In this document: one piece after another, positions 39,845 to 49,628 of the stretch | Layout of the letters: the number at the start of each line of letters is the position of its first letter | Position numbering within the stretch: the first letter of the stretch is position 1 | Source of the DNA: Naumovozyma dairenensis CBS 421 | Taxonomy: Eukaryota > Ascomycota > Saccharomycetes > Saccharomycetales > Saccharomycetaceae | Direction: 5' to 3' | DNA length: 64,000 nucleotides | Assembly (NCBI RefSeq): GCF_000227115.2 | Contig: NC_016479.1 | Coordinates: forward strand, 1,114,686 to 1,178,685 | Position numbers and translations under genes: made by a program | The notes under the pieces: generated by a model | Told to the model about the DNA's origin: nothing | Seen by the model: the letters and a program-made list of their open reading frames with translations, nothing else | The model's database searches: none

Positions 39845-41572
39845 CTATAGTTTTTCGAAATCTTCTTCTTTATATACAAAATCATTACCGCAACGTCTTG
39901 ATAGCCAACTTTTCTTATAATCGAAATATCTCCATGATTCTTCTTCATCTTTGTTATAATTAGCTCCTGGTGGTAGTTTTTCAATTTCTTTATAATACCA
40001 ACAATAATCTACCTTGTTGTATTTCCAATCTCTATTTTTGGATAATTCTCTTGATGCTAAAAATTGATCATAAGTTCCTTGGTAATGATAGAAAATGAAA
40101 AATAATGTATCGAGATCAAATTTAGTATATATTTTTGCTAAAGATGTTCTTGAATACATATCTTCATAATGCTTTTTGTTCAAATTTTCTGTATCGCTTA
40201 TTGCATTGGCACTATTATCATTGTTGTTAATGTTATTTTCTACAGGAGTATTTATATCGAATGGATACACAAATCTAATAGGTTCATTCGGGAAGAAAAT
40301 GGAGGTTGGATGGGGTAATGATAATGGAATTTGATAGAGATATGGTGAATCAGCGTCCAATGAGTCAGGACAATTTAATAGGGAGGATTCCAATTGCGAA
40401 ACCATTTTATTGGGCATTTCCTTATATGGTTGTAATAATTGTTTCTTTGTATTTATCCAAAATTCCAATTCATTTTTAAATAGAGGATTTTGGAATGCTT
40501 TATTGTTTTCCACATCATGCTTAATAATTTCTTCAATTTCTTCCGTTCTGTCAGGTGGATATTTTAATTTCAGTCTTCCATCGATATCTTCTGTATCAGT
40601 GGTTTTTTTCATTTCTTCAACATTAGCAGTATTAGCATCGATAGTCTTTGTTACTTCAGAACTGGTCTCTTTGGTATCTTTAGTATCTTTGGTATCTTTG
40701 GTAAACGTGTTATCCGATTCCGCTGTTTGCTTTTTGTTTGAAAGGGAAGATGGTGCAGGAGATGGAGATGCAGATACTGGAGTAGAAACAGTAGGTGATG
40801 GAAGCATCACATTTGGTGTACTTTTCAAAACACGTTTTATTGGTTGTACTTTTTTCGGTGTACGGTCTTGTTTTTCAGGTACAGCTGACGTAGTAGCATT
40901 ATTGATAATACTTGTGGAAGCATCAGGATCCACTTCACAACCCATATCCTCGTATATTGTATCATATTCTACAAAATCTGGATCTTCATTATTTTCCACA
41001 TAATATTTAATATCTTCTTCATATTCATCAACAGTTTCTGGTTCCATATCACCATTTTGAACCAATTTCAAAATATTTTCCAAATTAGATATATGGAATT
41101 CATGTCTTTCCACTTGTTCTTGATCATCTTGAGCTTCGTGAGATTCCAATTGTTTTTGCAATTCCTCTAAACATTCTTCAATAAAATTTAATCGATCTCT
41201 TTTTTTCAATTCTTTTGGATCAGTAATAATATCCGGATTTGTTAAAGCTTCTTTAGAGAATTGTTTCGTTTTCATTAATTTTTCTACAGCTTTGAACCTT
41301 TCCATACCATTTTCTATCAATCTTCTATTTTCCATTAGGATGGAAGTTTTATCTTTAACATCGTCTTTACTTAGCCAAGTTTTAATTTGTTCTCTATGTT
41401 TTTGTAATTTTTTAATTTCTCTTTTTAAATCAGCTTCTAATTTTTCTCTATATGATGAATTTGATGGTTCAGTGGATTGAAATTTTTCATAAATGATTTC
41501 AAAATCTTCTAAACCTTCTCTTACCTTTTTAAGTAATTTATCGATATCTTGTTGAAGTTTTCTTTGAGACAT
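39845..41572 (-). CDS. NOT5: CCR4-NOT subunit Not5
   Basis: Subunit of the CCR4-NOT deadenylation and translation-control complex. In S. cerevisiae Not5 senses codon optimality at the ribosomal E site. The 575-residue protein (560 in YPR072W) has the N-terminal Not3/5 coiled domain (RKLQQDIDKLLKKVREGLEDF), with the conserved WLSKDDVKDK and NRRLIENGMERFK. The linker is Ser/Thr/Lys-rich with KDTKDTKDTKE repeats. The C-terminal NOT box contains TLFFIFYHYQGTYDQFLASREL and the terminal WRYFDYKKSW. It is divergent from CYC8. Confidence 0.96.
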   Translation of the reverse strand: MSQRKLQQDIDKLLKKVREGLEDFEIIYEKFQSTEPSNSSYREKLEADLKREIKKLQKHREQIKTWLSKDDVKDKTSILMENRRLIENGMERFKAVEKLMKTKQFSKEALTNPDIITDPKELKKRDRLNFIEECLEELQKQLESHEAQDDQEQVERHEFHISNLENILKLVQNGDMEPETVDEYEEDIKYYVENNEDPDFVEYDTIYEDMGCEVDPDASTSIINNATTSAVPEKQDRTPKKVQPIKRVLKSTPNVMLPSPTVSTPVSASPSPAPSSLSNKKQTAESDNTFTKDTKDTKDTKETSSEVTKTIDANTANVEEMKKTTDTEDIDGRLKLKYPPDRTEEIEEIIKHDVENNKAFQNPLFKNELEFWINTKKQLLQPYKEMPNKMVSQLESSLLNCPDSLDADSPYLYQIPLSLPHPTSIFFPNEPIRFVYPFDINTPVENNINNNDNSANAISDTENLNKKHYEDMYSRTSLAKIYTKFDLDTLFFIFYHYQGTYDQFLASRELSKNRDWKYNKVDYCWYYKEIEKLPPGANYNKDEEESWRYFDYKKSWLSRRCGNDFVYKEEDFEKL

Positions 41573-42037
41573 GGTCTAATTGAATAATGGTATATTGTAA
41601 TTTTCTGAGTACTGAAATAATAAGTTCAAATGTGAGAGAGTGTTATAGCAAAATTACAAGGATAAAGATACTATAGTAACAGGCAGCGGCTTTCTCTTTC
41701 TCTCTTTATTTTCTTTCCTTTTTCTTTGTTGTTCTCCTTTTCTTTTTCCCCTGATTAGATACTTGGTAAGGATAGTTTTAGAACTTTTATATCAATTATT
41801 TCTTTAGTTGGTTAAATGTTTTGTTCACTGACACCTTGTTGTTATGCTACTTCTCTATAAGCAATTATACACAATGAATTTCGGTTATGTTAATTGTTTT
41901 CCATTTCCAACTTTTTTTTTCTTTCGTGAAGTGGTCTCTAGAGGGTTTTAAAAAGATAGAGAGGGTTGGCAATTAAAGTCCTAACATGGGTGGTAAAAGC
42001 CCTGGGGTTGGTTACCCGGAGAACTGGTAGTTCTTGC

Positions 42038-42075
42038 TTTTATTTTTATTTTTATTTTTATTTTTATTTTTATTT
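42038..42075 (+). repeat. TTTTTA tandem repeat
   Basis: Six to seven copies of a TTTTTA hexamer in the NOT5 upstream region. Such poly(dT)-like tracts often exclude nucleosomes. Confidence 0.85.
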
Positions 42076-42178
42076 TCTTAAATTTTGATGAATTGAGTTT
42101 GTGACACTAAAGCCATGTTCTAAATATAGATGAAGAGAATCCACGGGCAGATTGTTTTGAACATCTCAACCACTTAAT

Positions 42179-42190
42179 CACTACGTAGTG
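42179..42190. promoter_or_regulatory. 12-bp palindrome with TACGTA core
   Basis: CACTACGTAGTG is a perfect palindrome. The TACGTA core recurs at 42383-42388, 42524-42529 and 42554-42559, four times within about 380 bases. The spacing and symmetry suggest a dimeric factor site, possibly bZIP-like, but no factor is identified. Confidence 0.35.
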
Positions 42191-43040
42191 TTTTTGGAGG
42201 GGGATTCTCGGGGCAAGGTTCCGCGGCTTGTGAATATCAAAAGAAAAAAATGGAAAAACCAACAACAACCGATGTGTCCACTCCCTGCGCACTGTCTAGC
42301 TAGTTCCCAAGTGCCAAGTGTACGTGTGCGTGTCTGCGTACCGTCTTCTATTAGGGACGAAATGCATTGTGCCGAAGATAAATACGTACAAAAGTCACTT
42401 GCCCAGGATACCGTATACAGCGATGACCAAGCCAAGGCCCCACCGGAATTGTTAGGCAAGCCCCCCCCCGTAGCTTCCTTGTCTGTTTTATGTACGCGAC
42501 CGAAAGAGTCCTCGTACATCAAGTACGTAAGACTAATTAGTAATAACGTTATGTACGTAATGGTGCATCCCCCATCAGTCACGGCTGCCCATTTTCGTAG
42601 GCCTTTTCCTGGGGGGGATTTAACCCAACCCGTACTGCAAGATTATCCACAAGCAAAACAAGCACGCAACCAAATAAGAAAACAAACTTCGAATTTTTCC
42701 TTTCCTTTTCCTTTTCCTTTTCCTTTTTTCTTTTTTCCCTTCTTTGCTCCCGAAACTTCTGTTCTGGATTTCCCTTTTGTCTCCGTCTCGCTCTGCCACC
42801 CATGACAACATCAACGAAAATAAACAAACGACAATTTTTTTTTTTTTTTTTGTTCAGAAGAAAACAAGTGAACAGCAAATGTCCCCACCCACCACCGTCG
42901 CCTCCCAGAACCCAAATCAGTTTCCAAAATAACAAACTCCTCCTTTCTCAAAGCTTTCATCGACACACAATAAAACAACTTGACACAATTGTAACGTAAA
43001 CGAAATATCTTCATCTTATTACTCTGTCACATATTCATCA

Positions 43041-43069
43041 CTAACTAACTAACTAACTAACTAACTAAC
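43041..43069 (+). repeat. CTAA tandem repeat
   Basis: Seven CTAA/AACT units about 180 bases before the CYC8 start, probably in the 5' leader. Confidence 0.9.
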
Positions 43070-43249
43070 AAGTCGTTCCTTCATTTTACTACGGTTAGAT
43101 ACATTCTGTGCACTCTTTTATTGAAATCATTTTTTTTCTATATACCAACAAGAACCGAAAGAACAATAAAGCAAGAAAATCTTGTCTTTGTCAAAGAGAA
43201 TTAGAAACAGAATTTCAAACAATCAAGGATAAATATACGAAATTCCAAG

Positions 43250-45065
43250 ATGACGGCCACATCGCAAAATCAATTACAACAGGGTAAAACTCAACAGCCT
43301 TCACCTCCACAATTGCAACAGCCCACCCAACAGCAACAACAACAAGCTCAAGTGCAAGCACAAGGGCAAGCTCAAGCTATCATCCAACAACAACAACAAC
43401 AACCGTTAGATCCAGTAGCTCAAGCCACTGCAGAAACATGGTTATCAATCGCATCTTTAGCAGAAACTGTAGGTGACGCAGATCGTGCAGCAATGGCCTA
43501 TGACGCAACATTACAATATAATCCACAATCTACAAAGGCTTTAACCTCCTTAGCTCATCTTTATAGATCAAGAGACATGTTCCAAAGAGCTGCAGAATTA
43601 TACGAAAGAGCATTACAATATAATCCAGATTTAAGTGACGTTTGGGCTACATTGGGTCATTGTTACTTAATGTTAGATGATTTAACTAGAGCTTATAACT
43701 CTTATCAACAAGCTTTATATCATTTGACTAATCCAAACGTTCCTAAATTATGGCATGGGATTGGGATCCTTTATGATAGATATGGTTCATTAGATTATGC
43801 AGAGGAGGCATTCGCTAAAGTCTTAGAATTGGATCCTCATTTCGAAAAAGCTAATGAAATTTATTTCAGATTGGGGATCATTTATAAACATCAAGGAAAA
43901 TGGAATCAAGCTTTAGAATGTTTTAGATATATCTTGAATCAACCTCCTGCTCCATTACAAGAATGGGATATTTGGTTCCAATTAGGTTCTGTATTGGAAA
44001 GTATGGGTGAATGGACAGGAGCAAAGGAAGCTTATGAACATGTCCTATTACAAAATGAACATCATGCAAAAGTTTTACAACAATTGGGTTGCTTATATGG
44101 TATGAATAATGTTTCATTTTATGATCCACAAAAGGCCCTGGGATATCTTTTAAAATCTTTAGAAGTAGATTCTCAAGATGCTACTACTTGGTATCATTTG
44201 GGTAGAGTTCATATGATTAGAAATGATTACACAGCGGCATATGATGCATTTCAACAAGCTGTTAATAGAGATTCAAGAAACCCAATCTTTTGGTGTTCTA
44301 TTGGTGTCTTATATTATCAAATATCTCAATATAGAGATGCATTGGATGCATATACAAGAGCTATTAGACTAAATCCTTATATTAGTGAAGTTTGGTACGA
44401 TTTAGGTACACTTTATGAAACTTGTAATAATCAATTAAATGATGCATTAGATGCATATAAACAAGCTGCAAGATTAGATCCTGAAAATATTCATATTAGA
44501 AAAAGATTAGAATCATTAAATCAGCAATTATCAAATCCAAATCAGCAACAACAACAACAACAACAACAGCAGCAGCAACAAATAACAAACAACAACAATA
44601 ATGGGATGATTCAAACTCAAAATCCACCGGCGGTTGGTAATAATCCGATGATAACAAATAACGGTGAAAATACTACCATCAATAATCCAAATCCACCTGT
44701 GATGCTACAACCATCTTTACAACAAAATGATCAAAGTAACCCATTGAATGTTAGACCTCAAAGTACCGCTATGTACCCAACTAATCCACTGGCTGAACAG
44801 CAACAACAAGCGTTACAACAGCAACAGCAAGCATTACAACAACAAGCGCTACAACCAGGAACACAACAATACTTGAATCAATTACAACAAACCCAATCTT
44901 ATTCACCAAACACGGCTATGTTGGGGCCCCAACAGCTACAAACACAGGTACCTGCGCAACAACAGCAACAGGCACAACAACAGGAACAACCGCAATTACA
45001 AAATGAAAATAAACCTGCTGTAACTGGACCTCCATTACTTTCTCAATCAGCTATTTTACAACGTG

Positions 45066-45127
<62 letters not shown>

Positions 45128-46273
45128 GAACAAATTCAGGAAGCTCAACAGCAAGCTCAAGCACAAGCTCAACAGCAAGCTCAAGCACAAGCTCAAGCAG
45201 AAGCTCAAGCTCAAGCTCAAGCTCAGGCACATGCTGAACAGCAGGCACAACAACAAAAACAGATTCAAGAACAAGTGGAACAACACCAACAATATCAACA
45301 GCAATTACAAGAAACACAAGCTACGAAGCCATTACAACCTCCGTCAACAACAACAACAACAACAACAAAAGAAAATGTATTGCCTCAGAAGAGATCTGCT
45401 GATGGTAATATTCAAACATTAGTTAATGCTGCAGTGTCGAGTTCATCAGAACCTGCATCTTCTATCCCAATACCTGCTCAACCACCAGCAAGTGCAATAG
45501 CAACAACAACAATACCACAAATATATAATACTCAGCCTACGATTCCACCAACTGAAGATAAAACGATTGTTTCACAAAAACAACCAGTAATAATAAGCGA
45601 AACACGCGAAGAACCTCAATCGAAAAAATCAAAATTGAATGAAACTGTTTCTTCTTCTACTACTAACATGGCTGAGAAAGAAGTAACTCCACCACCAAAT
45701 GTTATTCCACAACCATCGTTGAATGAACAACCTACTATTAGAACAGAAAGCCCTGTTTCGCATTCAGAAACGAAACCTGTTGCAGAAATTCAAGAGAATG
45801 GTACTGATAACAATAAAGTGATACCTGAAGTTGAAGAAGCGAAACTAATTGCCAATCCTACACAAACCCAACCAATAGTTACGACATCCGACCAAAGTGT
45901 TGTTAATGACTCGACAACGGCAACAACAGCACCTTCGGCACCCCCAGCCTCTGTGATAGAGAACAATAAAGAAGAAGTGAAGACGCCCGGTGCTACCGAT
46001 AACGGATCAACAACAGTAGAAGACAATGAATCTAACATAGTTATAAAACCAACAGCTGAAGCATTAGAAAAAGTTCAAGAAGAAACAAGAATTCGTGAAG
46101 AAGAAGAAAGAGAAAGATTAGAAGGTGCAATGAAGACAAATGATGATAATAATTCAAGTGCTATTGGTGCAGGTTTAAATCATACAAGCGCAAATGCTAA
46201 CAATGAAGTGAAACAACCATTACGAGAAACTGTAGTTAGACAAGTTGAAGAGGATGAGAATTATGATGAATAA
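43250..46273 (+). CDS. CYC8: general corepressor Cyc8 (Ssn6)
   Basis: TPR subunit of the Cyc8-Tup1 corepressor, recruited by factors such as Rox1 and Mig1. The 1007-residue protein (966 in YBR112C) has a Gln-rich N-terminus and about ten TPRs between residues 60 and 420 (WLSIASLAETVGDADRAAMAYDATL, AATLGHCYLMLDDLTRAYNSY and so on). It then has long Gln and Gln-Ala tracts (a Gln run at 45068-45127, QAQAQA near 45160-45235). The C-terminus is acidic. The TPR part is highly conserved, while the tracts vary freely between yeasts. Rox1, one of its recruiting repressors, is encoded 12 kb away in the same window. Confidence 0.98.
44543..44580 (+). repeat. CAA/CAG repeat (poly-Gln) in CYC8
   Basis: Run of Gln codons just after the last TPR. 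A longer one follows at about 45068-45127. Both are prone to length change. Confidence 0.85.
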
Positions 46274-46486
46274 CTAAATAAATGAGTGAATAAATGAATG
46301 ATTTTAATCCCGTTTTTGGGTTTCCGATTTCTCCATTAGGAATCTGTAACTCACCCATCACTTATACATATAAACATTTTCTCTCATAAAGGTACATACA
46401 TGTCTATGTTATTATTCTCAAAATTTGTATTAATACATATTTATTATATGAGCATAACAAAAAAAACCATTATATAGTATCTTATT
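46274..46486. other. CYC8 3' region
   Basis: Short AT-rich spacer between CYC8 and LTR copy B, with the presumed CYC8 terminator. Confidence 0.5.
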
Positions 46487-46871
46487 TGTGATATATTTTT
46501 ATGACCGAAAATAAGAAGCGACACACGAGAGGGGATACTTGGGTTTTGGGATGAATGGACGACAGAGGCATTGTATTACTTAAATGGATAGGGCAAGAGA
46601 GACAGACTAAAATATTATGCGTAGAGAAACATTAGAAGAAGGAGAAGAAAAGTTTTCCTACAGGTTATTATGTACGGGACGTGACGGAAGGGGCGGTGGA
46701 GAGCAATGGGAATGAATAATTCATGGATATATAACAAGAGGAACATTTAGAGGATATACCTAAAAGTTTTTCTTTTTTCAAATATGTTCAAATAAAAAGA
46801 AAAAAATCAAGTAATAAAAATACTATCAATTTAGAACACTTTGTGTCACGGCAAATTCCGATTATATTACA
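46487..46871 (+). mobile_element. solo LTR of a Ty-like retrotransposon (copy B)
   Basis: A 385-bp LTR beginning TGTGATATA and ending TATATTACA. It is flanked by a perfect 5-bp target duplication TTATT (46482-46486 and 46872-46876). It is closely similar to copy A over its full length. It contains a TATATAAC promoter-like element in the middle (about 46729-46736). No internal retrotransposon sequence remains, so LTR-LTR recombination presumably removed it. It lies 33 bases past the 3' end of tRNA-Ser. Confidence 0.92.
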
Positions 46872-46904
46872 TTATTTGGGTTAAATTGTGCACAAAAAAA
46901 ATGA

Positions 46905-46986
46905 CGACACCGGCAGGATTTGAACATGCGCGGGCAGAGCCCAACAGATTTCAAGTCTGTCGCCTTAACCACTCGGCCACAGTGCC
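46905..46986 (-). tRNA. tRNA-Ser (UGA)
   Basis: An 82-nt gene with long variable arm; anticodon TGA in the loop CTTGAAA. It is nearly identical to S. cerevisiae tRNA-Ser(UGA), with a compensated G7-C66 pair. A T run follows its 3' end (46892-46902 on the plus strand as A). Oddly, the T stem reads GCATG against CCTGC, leaving a U-C mismatch at the 52-62 pair, and the first base of the B box is T, not G. It may be less active than normal copies. Confidence 0.92.
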
Positions 46987-47456
46987 TAATTGAAAAATCT
47001 TTAGTGTGGGTGACCTTTAGGAACCACGGTGGAAATCCTATTTCCCAACCATAAATCTTTCAACAAATATGATCATTTGTAATACTTCAATTAATGGTTG
47101 TTTTTATCGATATATATGGTACATATATATCGATTTGCTAAAAGGACATTAATTCCAGACACACAATAATGTCGTAACGTCCGGTAGATATGCCGAGACG
47201 ACAAGGAAAAAGAAATTGACACGATGAGATATCATCGAGAAATCAAATATATAAGAGATACGTCATATATAGGACTCTTTGGCAAATGCTAAAAGAGGAC
47301 GACTGATTATACCTTGAAAATGTGTTAGTAACATTGCTACACATATTTCTCCCAATTTAACTGATCCAAAAGACAGTTATGACTTATTTCCAACAGATTT
47401 TATCTGATATACTATATCTATATAGACTACGGAAAGAATGAACTATAAAATTATAA
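46987..47456. other. tRNA-Ser to MED1 spacer with hairpin
   Basis: About 470 bases. A near-perfect inverted repeat with 12-base arms ATCGATATATAT and ATATATATCGAT lies near 47107-47135. Nothing else is seen. Confidence 0.5.
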
Positions 47457-49184
47457 TTATTGTAGAAAAGTCTTCAATTTTTCAACAAATAAATCCCATT
47501 CCTTTATATCATCGTAGAAACTGCATGTATACAATTTTCCCAGCGATACATGATCTTCACTCATTATAAATTCAGTAACGTTGTCCTTGCCTGTATTGGA
47601 AATTGTATTCTCCCCCTTCTTAATATTTGTTTCCTCTGGTTTATCAATATCCATCTCTTGATTAAGATTGATACCCAGATTATCGATTCCAATAGCAGTA
47701 TTACTAGTGGTATTTGTTTGATCGTTTTGATCACCACTATTTTCCAATATATTATTATTATTATTAATATTAATATCAGTAGGGCCATCATTTTCATCAA
47801 CTTCCATAACTACGTCGCTATCTTGTTCTTCAATAATGACAGGTTCTGCCATAATTTCATGCAAATTAAATTGTTGGAATCGTTCATCTTTAAACATCGT
47901 AGATTCCGTTACGCTCGGTCTTTTATTTTTATGCGATGATCGTCTATGTCTTAATGCTGTAACACTGGGATGCCTAACGGTTCCCCTGGTAAAGAACTCA
48001 TTACCATTGTCTTCCCCCAATTCTTGTATTTTAGTAATCAATTGGAATGTGGTTAATAATATCTTGGTCATCCAAGATATCCAATTGAAGATTTCAGAAA
48101 TTAGTTCCAAGTTGTCATTGTTGATATTAAACCTTGTTATTGGGATTAAATTTGTTGTGAAGTCATTCATGAATTGAATTTTTTGGTCGTATTGATATGG
48201 ACTATTTGTGAAATTATATGCTAGTGATTCAAGTAAGATTATGGGTTTCAATCCGTTATGTATAGGTATTGATGATCGCGAGGAATCATTCACATTAGTG
48301 TTATTCTTTTGTATTATTAATTCTGTTGATATGAAATCTTGTGGGAACCATATGTTACTGTTGTATTCATCTGTTGGGTTTTTTGTTATTAATTCCATTA
48401 TAAGATTTATACCACACGTAAAACTTTCTGATGATTCATTAATCCAACTCTTAGTTTCAGTTGAATATATGTATTCATATAGTCGATGTTGAGGATCATT
48501 TGATTTTTCAAAATACAGTTTTGCAATAGGTACTTCAGCATCATCTTTAGAGATGATATATATTCCAAATTTATCATTTAAATTAGTTTTTATTTCTGAG
48601 TCAATTGAGTTATCATTAAAATATTGTTTAAGATAATGACTTAATTCGGTGAAATATTTGAAAAGATCCAACTTACCAGTCGTTATTGCTGCGTTTATAG
48701 AACCATTGTTATTCGATAAACTTGTTTCACTATATCCAGTACCAACATCATTGCTTGCAGAGGCTCCTGTATCAACGTCTATTTGAGAAAATGTATCCAA
48801 TAAATAAAGGTACTGCAAATTATGATGGAAAACTTGTAGATCTTGGTACAGTGTCAATGAATTTAATAAAATGTTTTTTGTTGTTGAAGTCGAACTTCTG
48901 TCTTTATCATCGTTGAAATAATTAAAATTATCGAAGTTAGAAGCCAAAACTAATTTGACATCTTTAACTTTCCCATCTGATTTATTAAAATCAATATCAA
49001 TGACAATGATCTTAGAAGCTGTTGACAATCTTAACGTGGTAGCATCCACGTCATCTATAAACGATTCCAATCCTAAAGTGTGACATAGTTTTGTAATATT
49101 ATCAATAGTAATTACACCAGGTTTATACTCTTTGAAGAGTTCGATCATTTGCCCAATAGTTTCATCGAATTCATCAACTGCCAT
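47457..49184 (-). CDS. MED1: Mediator middle-module subunit Med1
   Basis: Subunit of the Mediator complex that conveys activator and repressor signals to RNA polymerase II. The ATG at 49184 (MAVDEFDETIGQMIELFKEYK) gives 575 residues against 566 in S. cerevisiae (YPR070W). Conserved segments include PGVITIDNITKLCHTLGLESF, LSTASKIIVIDIDFN, KLVLASNFDNFNYF and, near the C-terminus, LGKLYTCSFYDDIKEW. An Asn/Asp-rich insert lies in the C-terminal third. It is divergent from HOS1. Confidence 0.93.
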   Translation of the reverse strand: MAVDEFDETIGQMIELFKEYKPGVITIDNITKLCHTLGLESFIDDVDATTLRLSTASKIIVIDIDFNKSDGKVKDVKLVLASNFDNFNYFNDDKDRSSTSTTKNILLNSLTLYQDLQVFHHNLQYLYLLDTFSQIDVDTGASASNDVGTGYSETSLSNNNGSINAAITTGKLDLFKYFTELSHYLKQYFNDNSIDSEIKTNLNDKFGIYIISKDDAEVPIAKLYFEKSNDPQHRLYEYIYSTETKSWINESSESFTCGINLIMELITKNPTDEYNSNIWFPQDFISTELIIQKNNTNVNDSSRSSIPIHNGLKPIILLESLAYNFTNSPYQYDQKIQFMNDFTTNLIPITRFNINNDNLELISEIFNWISWMTKILLTTFQLITKIQELGEDNGNEFFTRGTVRHPSVTALRHRRSSHKNKRPSVTESTMFKDERFQQFNLHEIMAEPVIIEEQDSDVVMEVDENDGPTDININNNNNILENSGDQNDQTNTTSNTAIGIDNLGINLNQEMDIDKPEETNIKKGENTISNTGKDNVTEFIMSEDHVSLGKLYTCSFYDDIKEWDLFVEKLKTFLQ

Positions 49185-49628
49185 TTTCTCTCTTTCTCCT
49201 TTTCCTTTATCTTTCGGTAATTGATCAGCTCTTTCCTTGAACAAATTTGCAATATAGTTAGCGTTATGTCCTTTGTAGTTTATTGTACTAGTCGGTAGAT
49301 ACTTTATTACAGAATGTGATTGACAATAATGTCACCTGATGATGTGTTTATACCTTCCCTGGATGTAGTTATGATCTGTCGAGAAAACTTGTCAATGTTT
49401 TGATGTTTAAAGGTTTTTTATTTTTCACCAAGTAAATTACAAAGACCAAGGTACTTTAACAAACTCGAATTTATTCTGAAATCCTAAGAGCATTAACAAT
49501 AGCAAGTTGGGCTCTTGGAAGTTAATTAGTTTATCGAAAGGTGACTATTATAGATCATTACAGAGTTTATTATATGTTACAGTGACTTTTATTTATTGTT
49601 AATCAGGCAATATATCGAGAAAGACTAC
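49185..49628. promoter_or_regulatory. MED1/HOS1 divergent promoter
   Basis: 444-base spacer between divergent genes. AT-rich; no confident factor site or RNA. Confidence 0.5.

Larger units (their letters stand above)
41573..43249. promoter_or_regulatory. NOT5/CYC8 divergent intergenic region
   Basis: About 1.7 kb without a gene. It contains a TTTTTA tandem repeat (42038-42075), four TACGTA hexamers including a perfect 12-bp palindrome at 42179-42190, CCTTTT pyrimidine repeats near 42697-42730, a T run near 42834-42850 and an AACT repeat (43041-43069) in the CYC8 leader. The reading frames in it look incidental. Confidence 0.6.

Noticed and set aside
42188..42805. A 205-codon plus-strand frame in the NOT5/CYC8 spacer
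   Set aside because: Composition is that of spacer DNA (pyrimidine repeats, homopolymers), there is no recognisable domain, and other frames overlap it on both strands.
45051..45422. Long frames opposite or beside the CYC8 glutamine tract
   Set aside because: They are by-products of CAA repeats, which stay open in several frames (Val, Leu or Asn runs).
32707..46871. A single full-length retrotransposon with LTRs at both ends
   Set aside because: The LTRs are inverted, not direct, 13.4 kb apart, and the DNA between them is ordinary yeast genes with no gag or pol.
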